Shown here: piece by piece, positions 1-7,416 of the stretch
Layout: every line of letters begins with the position of its first letter
Position numbering within the stretch: position 1 is the first letter of the stretch
IMG/VR virus record: IMGVR_UViG_3300035698_006085
Coordinates: 1-24,387 of that record
Length of the DNA: 24,387 nucleotides
Source: a virus
Reading direction: 5' to 3' (one strand)
The notes under the pieces: generated by a model
Databases searched by the model: none
What the model was told of the DNA's origin: nothing
What the model saw: only the letters and a program-made list of their open reading frames with translations
Translations under genes and position numbers: made by a program

Positions 1-11
1 GGAATGATACC

Positions 12-272
12 ATGACAGTGAACATAGAAAGCAAAGAGTTCGGAATGACACAGGTCAACTCATCAAACATCGCGGCAATCGGCTATGACGAAGTTGTCGA
101 GCGTCTGTACGTTCGTTTCGTCGGCGGGGCTGAGTATGCGTATGAAAGGTTTCCGAAAGAAAAGTTCGCCGATTTTCAGGCGGCGGCCAGTGCCGGCCGG
201 TTTTTCCATGCGTCGATTCGTGGGAAGTATGACGCGGCTAAAACCAAGGCGGCAATTAAGAAAAAATATTGA
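12..272 (+). CDS. KTSC domain protein
   Basis: This 86-residue protein is essentially one KTSC domain, a small fold named after its occurrence at the C-terminus of some lysyl-tRNA synthetases and common as a stand-alone phage protein of unknown role. The family pattern is clear: a SSNI segment near residue 18, then IGYD, a hydrophobic strand with RFVGG, the Tyr pair YAY, and the AASAGRFF and IRGKY segments near the C-terminus. The tail is lysine-rich. ATG at 12 is used; ATG at 45 is an internal alternative that would still keep the domain. The TGA stop directly abuts the Shine-Dalgarno of the next gene, so the two are probably cotranscribed. The family is recognised with good confidence; its biochemical function is not known. 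Confidence 0.85.
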   Translation: MTVNIESKEFGMTQVNSSNIAAIGYDEVVERLYVRFVGGAEYAYERFPKEKFADFQAAASAGRFFHASIRGKYDAAKTKAAIKKKY

Positions 273-279
273 GGTTTTT

Positions 280-1017
280 GTGAATAATTATCTATCATAC
301 GGCGGGGGTGTCAATTCAACTGCAATGCTTTTATTGCTCTACGATGAGGGTGAACAGTTTGAAACCATTTATGTGGATCATGGTTGTGATTGGCCGGAAA
401 CACACAAATGTGTGCAAATGATGGCTGAAAGGTTCCCAATCACGATATTAAAACCGGAGGTCGGAGGATGGGTAAAAGCCCGGAATGGCTGGTATTATGA
501 AATATTCAACGATCTTTATGATTATTGTTGGCTTTATGAAATGGTGCCAGGAATTATGATTAGATTTTGTACGGCAAAATTTAAAGTCAGAGTCATTCAA
601 AAATATGTTGATATTCCATGTTTTCAATACATTGGGTTTTCAATCGATGAGGCACATAGGGCTAAATTAAGAGCTTTTAAAGGCGCTGAAAACAGGTTTC
701 CTTTGATCGAAAGAGGCATTGATCGTGATGGATGTAAACAAATTATTAAAGACCATGGCTTACCTATTCCGATGAAATCAGGGTGCTATATATGCCCTTT
801 TCAGAGGGCAGCACAATGGAAAAAATTACGAAGGGTTCACCCAGATTTGTTTTGCAAAGCCGAACAACTTGAGGCTCGAAGCATGGAATATCGGAAAAGA
901 ATAGGCAAGAAACCCTTTGGGCTTACTGGAAAAAAGATATTGAGCGAAGTTGTCAAAGAAAAGCAAGAATTTCTTTTTGAAGAAATGGAATATCCGCCTT
1001 GTAATTGCGGGTTGTGA
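280..1017 (+). CDS. PP-loop / PAPS reductase-family protein
   Basis: This 245-residue protein belongs to the adenine-nucleotide alpha-hydrolase (PP-loop) superfamily, PAPS-reductase/DndC-like branch. Seen: an N-terminal PP-loop YGGGVNSTA (residues 7-15), with Asn where SGGxDS enzymes have Asp; YVDHG at 31-35 ending the second strand; CTAKFK at 97-102, typical of the family; SGCYICPFQ at 167-175; and a C-terminal CNCGL, so Cys pairs could bind metal or a cluster. Known members activate substrates through adenylates; phage versions have no settled substrate. The start is GTG at 280: a GAGG lies five bases upstream, and the PP-loop normally sits at the extreme N-terminus, so the open frame back to 85 is out-of-frame shadow of the KTSC gene. 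The gene is markedly AT-richer than its neighbours (20 G+C in 601-660 against 41 in 1201-1260), suggesting recent acquisition. Confidence 0.82.
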   Translation: MNNYLSYGGGVNSTAMLLLLYDEGEQFETIYVDHGCDWPETHKCVQMMAERFPITILKPEVGGWVKARNGWYYEIFNDLYDYCWLYEMVPGIMIRFCTAKFKVRVIQKYVDIPCFQYIGFSIDEAHRAKLRAFKGAENRFPLIERGIDRDGCKQIIKDHGLPIPMKSGCYICPFQRAAQWKKLRRVHPDLFCKAEQLEARSMEYRKRIGKKPFGLTGKKILSEVVKEKQEFLFEEMEYPPCNCGL

Positions 1018-1062
1018 ATGAATAAAGGGTAACACGGAACCCGAACCCCACGAGGTAAACCC

Positions 1063-1482
1063 ATGATCACCGTCGTTCTACCGGGCAGCATACGGAGCAA
1101 AAAAAATTCAAGGCGAATTATCCCGATTGGTGGAAAGACTATGAAACGTCGGCATATCTCTGTTCCTTCGGAAGCATACAAGATATGGGAAGCGACCGCC
1201 AGGGCTGAGGCCTGTGTCCAGATGGGCCGCCTTGACCCGACACCCGCACCTGTCGAGGTCACTGTAACCGCATATTACAAGGGGCCGGAACCTGACCTTT
1301 CCGGCATGATCGAATCAGTGGGTGATTGTCTGGAGGGTATTGTCTGGATCAACGACAAGCAGATTCTGTCATGGGATGGGTCGCGCAAGGTCCACGACAA
1401 GAGCAACCCGCGGACTATCGTCGAGTGTCGGGTTTTTGAGTTCGAGGACGTCGCGCCGTTGTTTGGGGGCGGGGCGGTTTAA
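1063..1482 (+). CDS. RusA-family Holliday junction resolvase
   Basis: This 139-residue protein has the RusA layout. It has an N-terminal strand ITVVLPGSIRSKKNSR, matching the family's usual start; a middle strand VEVTVTAYY; and the signature segment at residues 77-101, PDLSGMIESVGDCL followed by EGIVWINDKQI. RusA enzymes act as dimers that cleave four-way DNA junctions; in phages they probably resolve branched DNA before packaging. Asp78, Asp88 and Asp98 fall where family acidic residues sit. The usual Asn and Lys of the D-x-x-N-L-x-K stretch are Gly81 and Glu84 here, so activity may be altered. GAGGT lies upstream of ATG 1063. The base composition is GC-rich, unlike the preceding PP-loop gene. 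Confidence 0.8.
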   Translation: MITVVLPGSIRSKKNSRRIIPIGGKTMKRRHISVPSEAYKIWEATARAEACVQMGRLDPTPAPVEVTVTAYYKGPEPDLSGMIESVGDCLEGIVWINDKQILSWDGSRKVHDKSNPRTIVECRVFEFEDVAPLFGGGAV

Positions 1483-1496
1483 AAAAGGGGGAGACT

Positions 1497-2033
1497 ATGA
1501 AAAGGACAGGATTATATATTATCAGTATCATGCTTTGCGGGTTATGTATTTATCTCATCGCAAGCAGTGGGCGAATTGTCAGAGAAAAGCAGTTCGCCGA
1601 CCTGTATGACCAGGTTACAGTGGTAAAGGGGCGGGTTGATGTCCTGGAGGGCTTAGGGCGGGCTGCACCCGCCAGGGAATCACTGTCATGGCATAATTAC
1701 AGGACCGGCAAAACGGAAGTAATCACGTATGAAATAACGGATTATAGCGATTACATTCCACAGGATCGGGCATCGCAAGGGCTCTATGAAGTCAATTTAT
1801 TGATGGGAGATAACCCTATTGACGCCGCCGGGAAGGTTTTAGAAGAAAATATTAACGCAATCATGTCACCGCCGGATAAGGCCGTCCATATCTGGGAATC
1901 AGATAAGCAGAACTGGAGAATAAGAATGCCAGAAAGGCATGTGTGGTGGCTCCATGAGGGTGATTGTTGGGTTTCGGAAAATGATCAATGGAAACCAGAA
2001 CCAGAAAACAAAAATGGATCGAACGGCCAATGA
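1497..2033 (+). CDS. membrane-anchored Trp-rich hypothetical protein
   Basis: This 178-residue protein is not recognised as a family. Residues 4-23 form an uncleaved-looking signal anchor (GLYIISIMLCGLCIYLIA). They are followed by a polar, probably helical stretch to about residue 50, a strand-rich middle, and a Trp-rich C-terminus. Residues around 131-141 read AVHIWESDKQNWR, closely matching AVHIWNGNAQSWR near the C-terminus of the exported protein at 7809-9650, which suggests a shared small domain. The topology is probably N-in with the bulk in the periplasm. The start ATG 1497 follows GGGGGAG at about 1488-1494. The stop overlaps the next tiny ORF as ATGA. A virion appendage, a lysis accessory or a superinfection-exclusion factor are all possible; none is demonstrated. 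Confidence 0.7.
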   Translation: MKRTGLYIISIMLCGLCIYLIASSGRIVREKQFADLYDQVTVVKGRVDVLEGLGRAAPARESLSWHNYRTGKTEVITYEITDYSDYIPQDRASQGLYEVNLLMGDNPIDAAGKVLEENINAIMSPPDKAVHIWESDKQNWRIRMPERHVWWLHEGDCWVSENDQWKPEPENKNGSNGQ

Positions 2034-2077
2034 AATATGAAGTTGTCGATATGACGACGATTGAGAGGATTCATTGA
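2030..2077 (+). CDS. 15-codon coupling ORF
   Basis: A 15-residue frame starts by ATGA overlap with the stop of the gene before it and ends by TGATG overlap with the start of the helix-turn-helix gene after it. The Shine-Dalgarno of the downstream gene (AGAGG at 2064-2068) lies inside it. It has no recognisable domain. Overlaps at both ends suggest it serves mainly to pass ribosomes along, but it could simply be chance, since short frames are cheap. Confidence 0.3.
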   Translation: MKYEVVDMTTIERIH

Positions 2078-2253
2078 TGACCGAACAACACGAACAGCCG
2101 CTGGTAACCTGGAGGGAGATCGCGAAATATCTCAAGTGCTGCAACCGTGTCGCTAAGGATTTTATTGAGATAAATAAGATCGCGACGTTTAAAATCGGCC
2201 GGCGGATTGCGGTCTACCCTTCATGGATTCGCGAGAAACTCGAAAAAAAATAA
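2077..2253 (+). CDS. small helix-turn-helix DNA-binding protein (excisionase/MerR-like)
   Basis: This 58-residue protein is a single winged-helix-like unit of the excisionase/HTH_17 type. TWREIAKYLKCCNRVAKDFI (residues 11-30) gives the helix-turn-helix; FKIGRRIAVYPSWIREKL (residues 39-56) matches the usual wing (I-G-R-R then Y-P) and closing helix. Proteins of this kind bind short DNA repeats and act as transcription or recombination directionality factors. No integrase is in view, so a regulatory role is favoured. It lies immediately upstream of five phased short repeats and a promoter (2260-2368), making those repeats its most obvious candidate target. ATG 2077 has AGAGG eight bases upstream and overlaps the tiny ORF's TGA. 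Confidence 0.72.
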   Translation: MTEQHEQPLVTWREIAKYLKCCNRVAKDFIEINKIATFKIGRRIAVYPSWIREKLEKK

Positions 2254-2259
2254 CCAATG

Positions 2260-2320
2260 TATACTACTTGCGTGATTTGTATACTCACCTGTATATTACT
2301 TGCATACTACTTGCATACTC
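2260..2320 (+). repeat. phased short direct repeats (operator-like)
   Basis: Three copies of an 11-12 base unit, TATACTACTTGC (2260-2271), TATATTACTTGC (2292-2303) and ATACTACTTGC (2304-2314), are accompanied by two half units, TATACTC (2280-2286) and CATACTC (2314-2320). Unit starts are spaced about 20, 12, 11 and 11 bases apart, close to whole helical turns, so a bound protein would lie on one face of the DNA. They sit between the small HTH gene and a promoter feeding the terminase genes. An activator or operator array is the leading reading; a terminase recognition (pac/cos) or iteron role is also possible. Confidence 0.65.
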
Positions 2321-2338
2321 AAAACACCAGCCGACGCC

Positions 2339-2368
2339 TTGACAACCGCACCAAAACCCCCTGATAAT
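2339..2368 (+). promoter_or_regulatory. sigma70-type promoter, probable late promoter
   Basis: A perfect -35 box TTGACA (2339-2344) is followed after 18 bases by GATAAT (2363-2368), which differs from the consensus -10 at one position. Transcription would begin near 2375, about 16 bases before the small-terminase start, where AGG at 2381-2383 can serve as ribosome-binding site. It lies in the largest gap at the head of the packaging and virion operon and just downstream of the phased repeats. Confidence 0.6.
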
Positions 2369-2390
2369 AAAAGGAATCACAGGTTTCATT

Positions 2391-2822
2391 ATGAAAAAGA
2401 CACCCAAACAGAGGAAATGGCTTGCCGCCTATTTAACCCATTTTAAACTGACCCAGGCGTCAAGGGATGCGGGATACAGCTGCAAAGACGACAAATCGTT
2501 CTGCACTATCGGCAGGGCCAATTATAAGAAATTCCGAAAGGAAATTGATAAATGGCTGGTTGAAAATCATTTAAGCGACAATCACATCAAGGGCCGGATC
2601 GCGGCCGGAATGACAGCTAAAGAAACAAAGTTCTTTGCTCACAAGGGCCGGGTGATTGAAGAAGTCGAAGTCGAAGCCCTTGAAACTCAACGAAGATATG
2701 TTGACATGGCGGCCAAGGTTAAAGGCATATACGCACCCATCGAGGTAAACATTGCAGAGCTTGACAAATCCATCGAAAAGCTCATGGCGCGACTGGCCGA
2801 TATCGGCAAAGATCGCGCTTAA
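2391..2822 (+). CDS. terS: terminase small subunit
   Basis: This 143-residue protein matches small terminase subunits, which bind phage DNA at the packaging site as a ring and recruit the large subunit. The N-terminal helix-turn-helix is typical (KQRKWLAAYLTHFKLTQASR, then DAGYS, residues 7-29). The central segment is helical, and a C-terminal part with YVDMAAKVKGIYAP is the pattern commonly seen before the large-subunit interaction tail. The length is normal. It is the first gene after the promoter at 2339-2368 and overlaps the large-subunit gene by 71 bases. Confidence 0.85.
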   Translation: MKKTPKQRKWLAAYLTHFKLTQASRDAGYSCKDDKSFCTIGRANYKKFRKEIDKWLVENHLSDNHIKGRIAAGMTAKETKFFAHKGRVIEEVEVEALETQRRYVDMAAKVKGIYAPIEVNIAELDKSIEKLMARLADIGKDRA

Positions 2823-4419
2823 AGAAAAGCTGGAACGGCAGGTCAGTGAACTGGAAGGGTTCACGGACTTCTCTAAATATCAGGCCGATCCTGTCGGTTT
2901 TTGTACCGACGTCCTCCACGAAACCACGCTTTTTCCCGCCTTAGAATCAATCCTCTTATCCGTCCGTGACTATCCCGTCACAATCGTTTTATCCGCTAAT
3001 GACGTCGGCAAAACATGGATTGCGACCAGATCGGCAACTTGGTTTTTTAAATGCTTCCTGCAGTCGAGCGTTTATATGACATCCGCGCCGCCTGAAAAGA
3101 ACCTGAAATTATTACTATGGGGCGAGCTCTGGATGCTCTATTATGCACACCTCGAATTATTTCAGAGCGATAAAGCGACAGACATGCACATCGAGCGGAA
3201 CCCGAAATCGTTTATAACTGGGTTGACAATCCCGGCGACCGGAACGGATGCTGTTCAGGAAGCGAAATTCAGCGGGAAACATGAAGCCAATCAAATGTTC
3301 ATCGTCGATGAAGGCGACGCGGTCAGTGACCCGGTTTACAAGGGTATCGAGTCATGCCAATCGGGCGGCAATAATAAACTCTTGATCTTGCTAAACCCCA
3401 GGTCTGAAACCGGCACGCCTCACAGATACATCACGGAGGGCAAGGCCAATGTTATCAGGTTAAGCGCCTTCGAGCACCCGAACGTCATCACCGGCAAAGA
3501 GGTTATTCCGGGCGGGGCTGTATCGCGGGACATCACAGTAAGACGATTAAATGAATGGTCCAGGGAGTTGAAGCCCGGCGAGTCAAAAACTGAAGGCGTT
3601 TTCACTGTCCCCGATTTTCTTGTCGGGTCAGTGGCGGCTGATAAAAAAGGGATGGATTTCCCTCCTTTGCCATCCGGAAAACGGCTTGTCACCGACCCGG
3701 CTTGTTCATATATGGTCCTGGGCGAATATCCGGCTAAAGGGTCAAATCAGCTTATTTCAAAAGACTGGTATAATCGAGCGCGCGCCCGGTATGACGCCTA
3801 TGTCGCTCAATACGGCAATGTCCCGCCGGTCGGCGTCAAGGCCAAGGCCGGGCTTGATGTGGCCGATCAAGGCGACGATTTAAACGCAGCTTGTTTTCGA
3901 TATGGGGGGTATGTCCCGCCAATCGAAACATGGGGCGGAGTGGACCCGCTTAGGTCAGCCGATTACTTTCTTGATATGATTCAGCGAGAAGAAAAGGCGG
4001 ATCACTATGACGATGGGGAACCTTTACGGGATGGACGGCATAAAATCGACGAAGTCAATGTGGACGGTACGGGAGTTGGCGCAAGCAGCGCCCCATATCT
4101 TGGCCGTCAAGGTGTCAACGCTAATAAACTCATGGTTGCCAGCTCACCGACGGAAACGACGGAACAGGGCGAATTCGGAAACTTACGGGATCAACTCGCA
4201 TGGTTGACACGCGAATGGCTCAGGACAGACACCGGGGCCATGTTGCCGCCTGGTGAAGACTTAAAGCGGTCAATCTTGGTTATTACATACGATATCATCA
4301 AGGGTAAAATCAAGGTCATGGACAAGCCGACAATGAAAAAACTTTTAGGTTTTTCGCCGGATGAATGGGACTCCTTGACATATACTTTCGCCGATGACGG
4401 GGGTATCCAATTCTTCTAA
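2752..4419 (+). CDS. terL: terminase large subunit
   Basis: This 555-residue protein is the packaging motor and nuclease. The ATPase half shows a Walker A-type SANDVGKT (81-88), a Walker B IVDEGD (184-189) and a coupling motif ILLNP (212-216). The RNase H-like nuclease half shows GLDVADQGDD (367-376), NVDGTGVG (436-443) and a final acidic site in SPDEWDSLTY (535-544). Length and order are normal for the family. The start appears to be TTG at 2752 inside the small-subunit gene: GAGGT at 2742-2746 sits five bases before it, and there is no ATG or GTG in frame before the conserved region. The stop TAA overlaps the portal start (TAATG). Confidence 0.92.
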   Translation: MQSLTNPSKSSWRDWPISAKIALKEKLERQVSELEGFTDFSKYQADPVGFCTDVLHETTLFPALESILLSVRDYPVTIVLSANDVGKTWIATRSATWFFKCFLQSSVYMTSAPPEKNLKLLLWGELWMLYYAHLELFQSDKATDMHIERNPKSFITGLTIPATGTDAVQEAKFSGKHEANQMFIVDEGDAVSDPVYKGIESCQSGGNNKLLILLNPRSETGTPHRYITEGKANVIRLSAFEHPNVITGKEVIPGGAVSRDITVRRLNEWSRELKPGESKTEGVFTVPDFLVGSVAADKKGMDFPPLPSGKRLVTDPACSYMVLGEYPAKGSNQLISKDWYNRARARYDAYVAQYGNVPPVGVKAKAGLDVADQGDDLNAACFRYGGYVPPIETWGGVDPLRSADYFLDMIQREEKADHYDDGEPLRDGRHKIDEVNVDGTGVGASSAPYLGRQGVNANKLMVASSPTETTEQGEFGNLRDQLAWLTREWLRTDTGAMLPPGEDLKRSILVITYDIIKGKIKVMDKPTMKKLLGFSPDEWDSLTYTFADDGGIQFF

Positions 4420-6542
4420 TGAGATCACGAACCGCCATAGCACAAGCCAACATTCAGAAGCCGTCCGCGTTCAGGTCTTTCCTGTCATCGGTTTTTTCAA
4501 GAGGGATCAATGGGCCCGGCCGGGGCATGTGGTTCACCATGATTTCTCATATGAGCGATTCAACGAAATTGGGCAATGTCACAAGCCAATTACAGAGCTA
4601 TCAGAATCATGTTTATAAGTGCGTTAACGCAATAAAAAACCGGGTTTCGACGGTTCCGTGGCATTTACAGTATGAGCGCGGAAACGAGGTCGCAACGGTC
4701 GACGATCACCCGTTTTATGACCTCATGCGACGGCCAAATGAGATTTGGAACGGTCGCATGATGATTGTCTTTGCCATGATGCACCTTGACTTATGCGGGC
4801 GGGCGTTCTGGCATTTAGAGCTTAACGGCGCGGGGAGGCCGGTCGGAATCATGCCCTTGTTGCCATCGAATTTTCAACGGATCTTACCCGGCGATAACGG
4901 TGAATTGATCGGATATTATGAATTTTTCGTTCATGCCCAGGATGGAAGCAGCAAGCAACGGGTTTTCCCGGCGAATGAAATAGTCGACTTCCGGTACCCG
5001 CACCCGACCTTGATGCTCGAAGGCGCAAGCCCGATTCAGGCCGCCGCCTATGCTTATGACACTGACCTTGCAAACAGGATATATCAAAAATCATTCTTGA
5101 AAAACAACGCCCTTCCCGCGATCCTCTTGACGACGGAACAGCGAATCAATGAACCCGACGCGAATCGGGTTTCAGCCATGTGGAAAAAGAAACACCAGGG
5201 CATCGACAAGTTTGAACCGGCGGTTCTTGGTCATGGCATGAAGGCGGAAACGATATCAATGTCGAATACCGACATGGAATTTATGAGCCTTGCCGGATGG
5301 ACCAAAGAAGATATATTCGAAACATACGCCGTCCCCGCCGGGATGCTTGGCACGGTTAAAGATGTCAATCGGGCGAACATGGTTTCCCTCGATACCATCT
5401 TTAATTCACAGGCTATCGCTCCACGAATCACCCTGCTTGCCGAAACTATCAGCCATCAAGTGATATCGAAGTATGACCCGAACCTGTCCATGAATTACTC
5501 GAGCCCGGTCCCGAAAGACAAGGAACACAGGCTCAAGGAACGGGAATCGAACCTAAAGACCGGCTATTCATCGATCAATGAAGAGCGGGAAAAAGATGGG
5601 CTTGACCCGGCCGGATGGGGAACGGTTCCATGGCTTCCAATCAATCTTATTCCAGCGGGGGAAAGTTTTAATGATCCAGATCCAGGGGCCAAGGCGACAG
5701 CCGTACAGCAAGGAAACGTCGCCAAAGTCAGCGACGAACGCCGCCGCCGATATCAAGCCGACCATGCCCGAAAAGTTATTTCAAGGGCGAGGCCGGTTGA
5801 ATCGTACCTCAAGGGATATTTCAGGGATCAGGAAACCGAAGTTATCGAACGGTTTGACACGCAACACCCTGTCATCGAGGGCGCGACCTCAGGCATGTCT
5901 TTCTCGAAAATGCGCGCATGGATAGAGCAGAAAGAGGCCTTTGATTCGATCAATATCAATGTCAGCAAGGAGAACGTCGCATTAACAGAGGGTATCACGC
6001 CTTATATCACCATGGCCGTTGAATCGGCAGGTGAGGACGCTATTTCCTTCTTGAGCCTCGATATACCTTTCGATGTGCAAAGCGACGTCATACGCCGGGA
6101 AATCGGTGTTCATATCGATAAAATCAAGGAAACAGTCAATCAAACGACATACGACAAAATCAAGACGGCATTGACCGAAGGTTTTGACGCCGGGGAATCC
6201 ATGCAGGAAATAAGCGCCAGGATCAGGAATGTTTTTAAAGAAGCGAAACAGGTTCGGTCATTACGTATTGCCAGGACCGAAATAAACGCGGCTTCGAATC
6301 TTGGCAACCTTCAAGGCTATTATCAATCGGGAGTTGTCGAACGGAAGGAATGGAGCGCCGGATCAGGCGCAAGGGATTCACACATCGAAGCCAGCGCCCG
6401 ATATCAGAATGACGGCGCGATCCCTATTAATCAGGAATTCGAAGTCGGCGACGGAACCACGCTCTATCCGGGTGGAACCGGAATCGCCGAAGAGGATATA
6501 AATTGTCGATGTGCAATATTGCCAGTCGTCACGGAGGAATGA
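4419..6542 (+). CDS. portal protein fused to MuF-type head morphogenesis domain
   Basis: This 707-residue protein has two parts. Residues 1 to about 430 are an HK97-type portal, the dodecameric ring through which DNA enters. Supporting features are VYKCVNAIKNRVSTVPW near 70-86, the HPFYDLMRRPN segment, GRAFWHLELN, the GASPIQAA segment and the C-terminal clip/crown pattern GLDPAGWGTVPWLPINLIP. Residues of about 430-707 form a helical linker ending in a Mu gpF-like domain: RIARTEINAASNLGNLQGY, KEWSAGSGARDSH and a terminal INCRCAILPV. MuF proteins are minor head proteins, usually encoded separately after the portal, so a fusion delivers them with portal stoichiometry. It starts at TAATG directly on the terminase stop and ends 4 bases before the next gene. 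Confidence 0.9.
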   Translation: MRSRTAIAQANIQKPSAFRSFLSSVFSRGINGPGRGMWFTMISHMSDSTKLGNVTSQLQSYQNHVYKCVNAIKNRVSTVPWHLQYERGNEVATVDDHPFYDLMRRPNEIWNGRMMIVFAMMHLDLCGRAFWHLELNGAGRPVGIMPLLPSNFQRILPGDNGELIGYYEFFVHAQDGSSKQRVFPANEIVDFRYPHPTLMLEGASPIQAAAYAYDTDLANRIYQKSFLKNNALPAILLTTEQRINEPDANRVSAMWKKKHQGIDKFEPAVLGHGMKAETISMSNTDMEFMSLAGWTKEDIFETYAVPAGMLGTVKDVNRANMVSLDTIFNSQAIAPRITLLAETISHQVISKYDPNLSMNYSSPVPKDKEHRLKERESNLKTGYSSINEEREKDGLDPAGWGTVPWLPINLIPAGESFNDPDPGAKATAVQQGNVAKVSDERRRRYQADHARKVISRARPVESYLKGYFRDQETEVIERFDTQHPVIEGATSGMSFSKMRAWIEQKEAFDSININVSKENVALTEGITPYITMAVESAGEDAISFLSLDIPFDVQSDVIRREIGVHIDKIKETVNQTTYDKIKTALTEGFDAGESMQEISARIRNVFKEAKQVRSLRIARTEINAASNLGNLQGYYQSGVVERKEWSAGSGARDSHIEASARYQNDGAIPINQEFEVGDGTTLYPGGTGIAEEDINCRCAILPVVTEE

Positions 6543-6546
6543 CACA

Positions 6547-7407
6547 ATGAAAAAATATTCAATAGCTTTCATCACAATTCTTTTAATCGCGGTCTTTGTG
6601 TCGCCGTCCATGGCGTCGAACATCGAATCATGGGATATGACGATCTATTCCGGCACCACGGAGCCTCATTTGCCGGATGATATTTCCGGCAACACGACCC
6701 TTGCCAGTCAGGGCAATACAACGTCGGGCGCGTCGGTGTTCCATATTATTTCACCGGGAACGTCGGGCGGTTCAACATTCGCGATTGACAATTCAAAGAA
6801 TGCCTACGCGTTTGCCTTGACCGGAGTTACGCCATCAATAGAACAGCAAAGCGCGGGCGGGGATTATTCAGGGGTTTCATTGACTATTGTCGGTTGGACT
6901 GCCAGCGAAGACACAGCGACAGCATGGGCGGCCGCTGAAATGCACATCATTTATTTCGGGAAACCGCTTGACTCAGGATCGACACCATATGCCTATCCGA
7001 TTATTGTCCCTGCAAACAAACATATGAGATTGGGCGCTCTAATGACAGGGGTTACAGAGCTTGACGGTATGACTGGGAAATTAATCAAGCTGCCCGGCGG
7101 GGCCAATTGGGTACAGCCACAGGTTGACGTCATCGCACCGGCCGAAATTGTCACGATCACGGCCACGGCCGTTTATTCGTTTTGGGAAACCCTTGGAGAT
7201 CCACCCGTCGGAACCAAGCGCGTATGGATATCGTTCGAGGGAGCGGTCAGGATCATCGACGATGGATTCACCGACCCGACAATCAGCAAGGGCGGCTATT
7301 ACGACGAAATGCTGCCCCTGATTATCAGCCGCGAAATGTGGTACAAAATCCGTGCCATATCGGAGTCAGGCGACGTCGAGGCAACCATTCATTACTTGAA
7401 TTATTAA
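6547..7407 (+). CDS. exported beta-rich protein of unknown function
   Basis: This 286-residue protein begins with a clear Sec signal peptide (MKKYSIAFITILLIAVFVSP, then SMA with likely cleavage before SN at residue 24). The mature part is Thr/Gly/Ser-rich and beta-strand-like with no recognised domain. It includes MRLGALMTGVTELDGMTGKL and a C-terminal WYKIRAISESGDVEATIHY that looks like a beta-sandwich edge. ATG 6547 is chosen because GGAGG sits nine bases upstream and the signal peptide begins there; the frame back to 6511 overlaps the portal gene and is not needed. It is the first of three exported proteins between portal and protease genes, a place where virion proteins without signal peptides are expected. 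Function unknown. Confidence 0.75.
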   Translation: MKKYSIAFITILLIAVFVSPSMASNIESWDMTIYSGTTEPHLPDDISGNTTLASQGNTTSGASVFHIISPGTSGGSTFAIDNSKNAYAFALTGVTPSIEQQSAGGDYSGVSLTIVGWTASEDTATAWAAAEMHIIYFGKPLDSGSTPYAYPIIVPANKHMRLGALMTGVTELDGMTGKLIKLPGGANWVQPQVDVIAPAEIVTITATAVYSFWETLGDPPVGTKRVWISFEGAVRIIDDGFTDPTISKGGYYDEMLPLIISREMWYKIRAISESGDVEATIHYLNY

Positions 7408-7416
7408 GGGGTTATG

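Noticed and set aside
85-279. N-terminal extension of the PP-loop protein reaching back into the KTSC gene
   Set aside because: The extension is an out-of-frame reading of the KTSC gene. The PP-loop should be at the N-terminus, and GTG 280 has a well-placed GAGG.
280-1017. Dnd/Ssp phosphorothioation defence system
   Set aside because: The protein is DndC-like only at superfamily level, and no DndD, DndE, SspB or similar partner is present nearby.
837-1262. Long reverse-strand open frame
   Set aside because: It spans parts of two well-supported + strand genes, lacks a recognisable domain and has shadow-like composition.
2254-2390. CRISPR array
   Set aside because: The repeats are only 11-12 bases, nearly contiguous and imperfect; no spacers of regular length and no cas genes.
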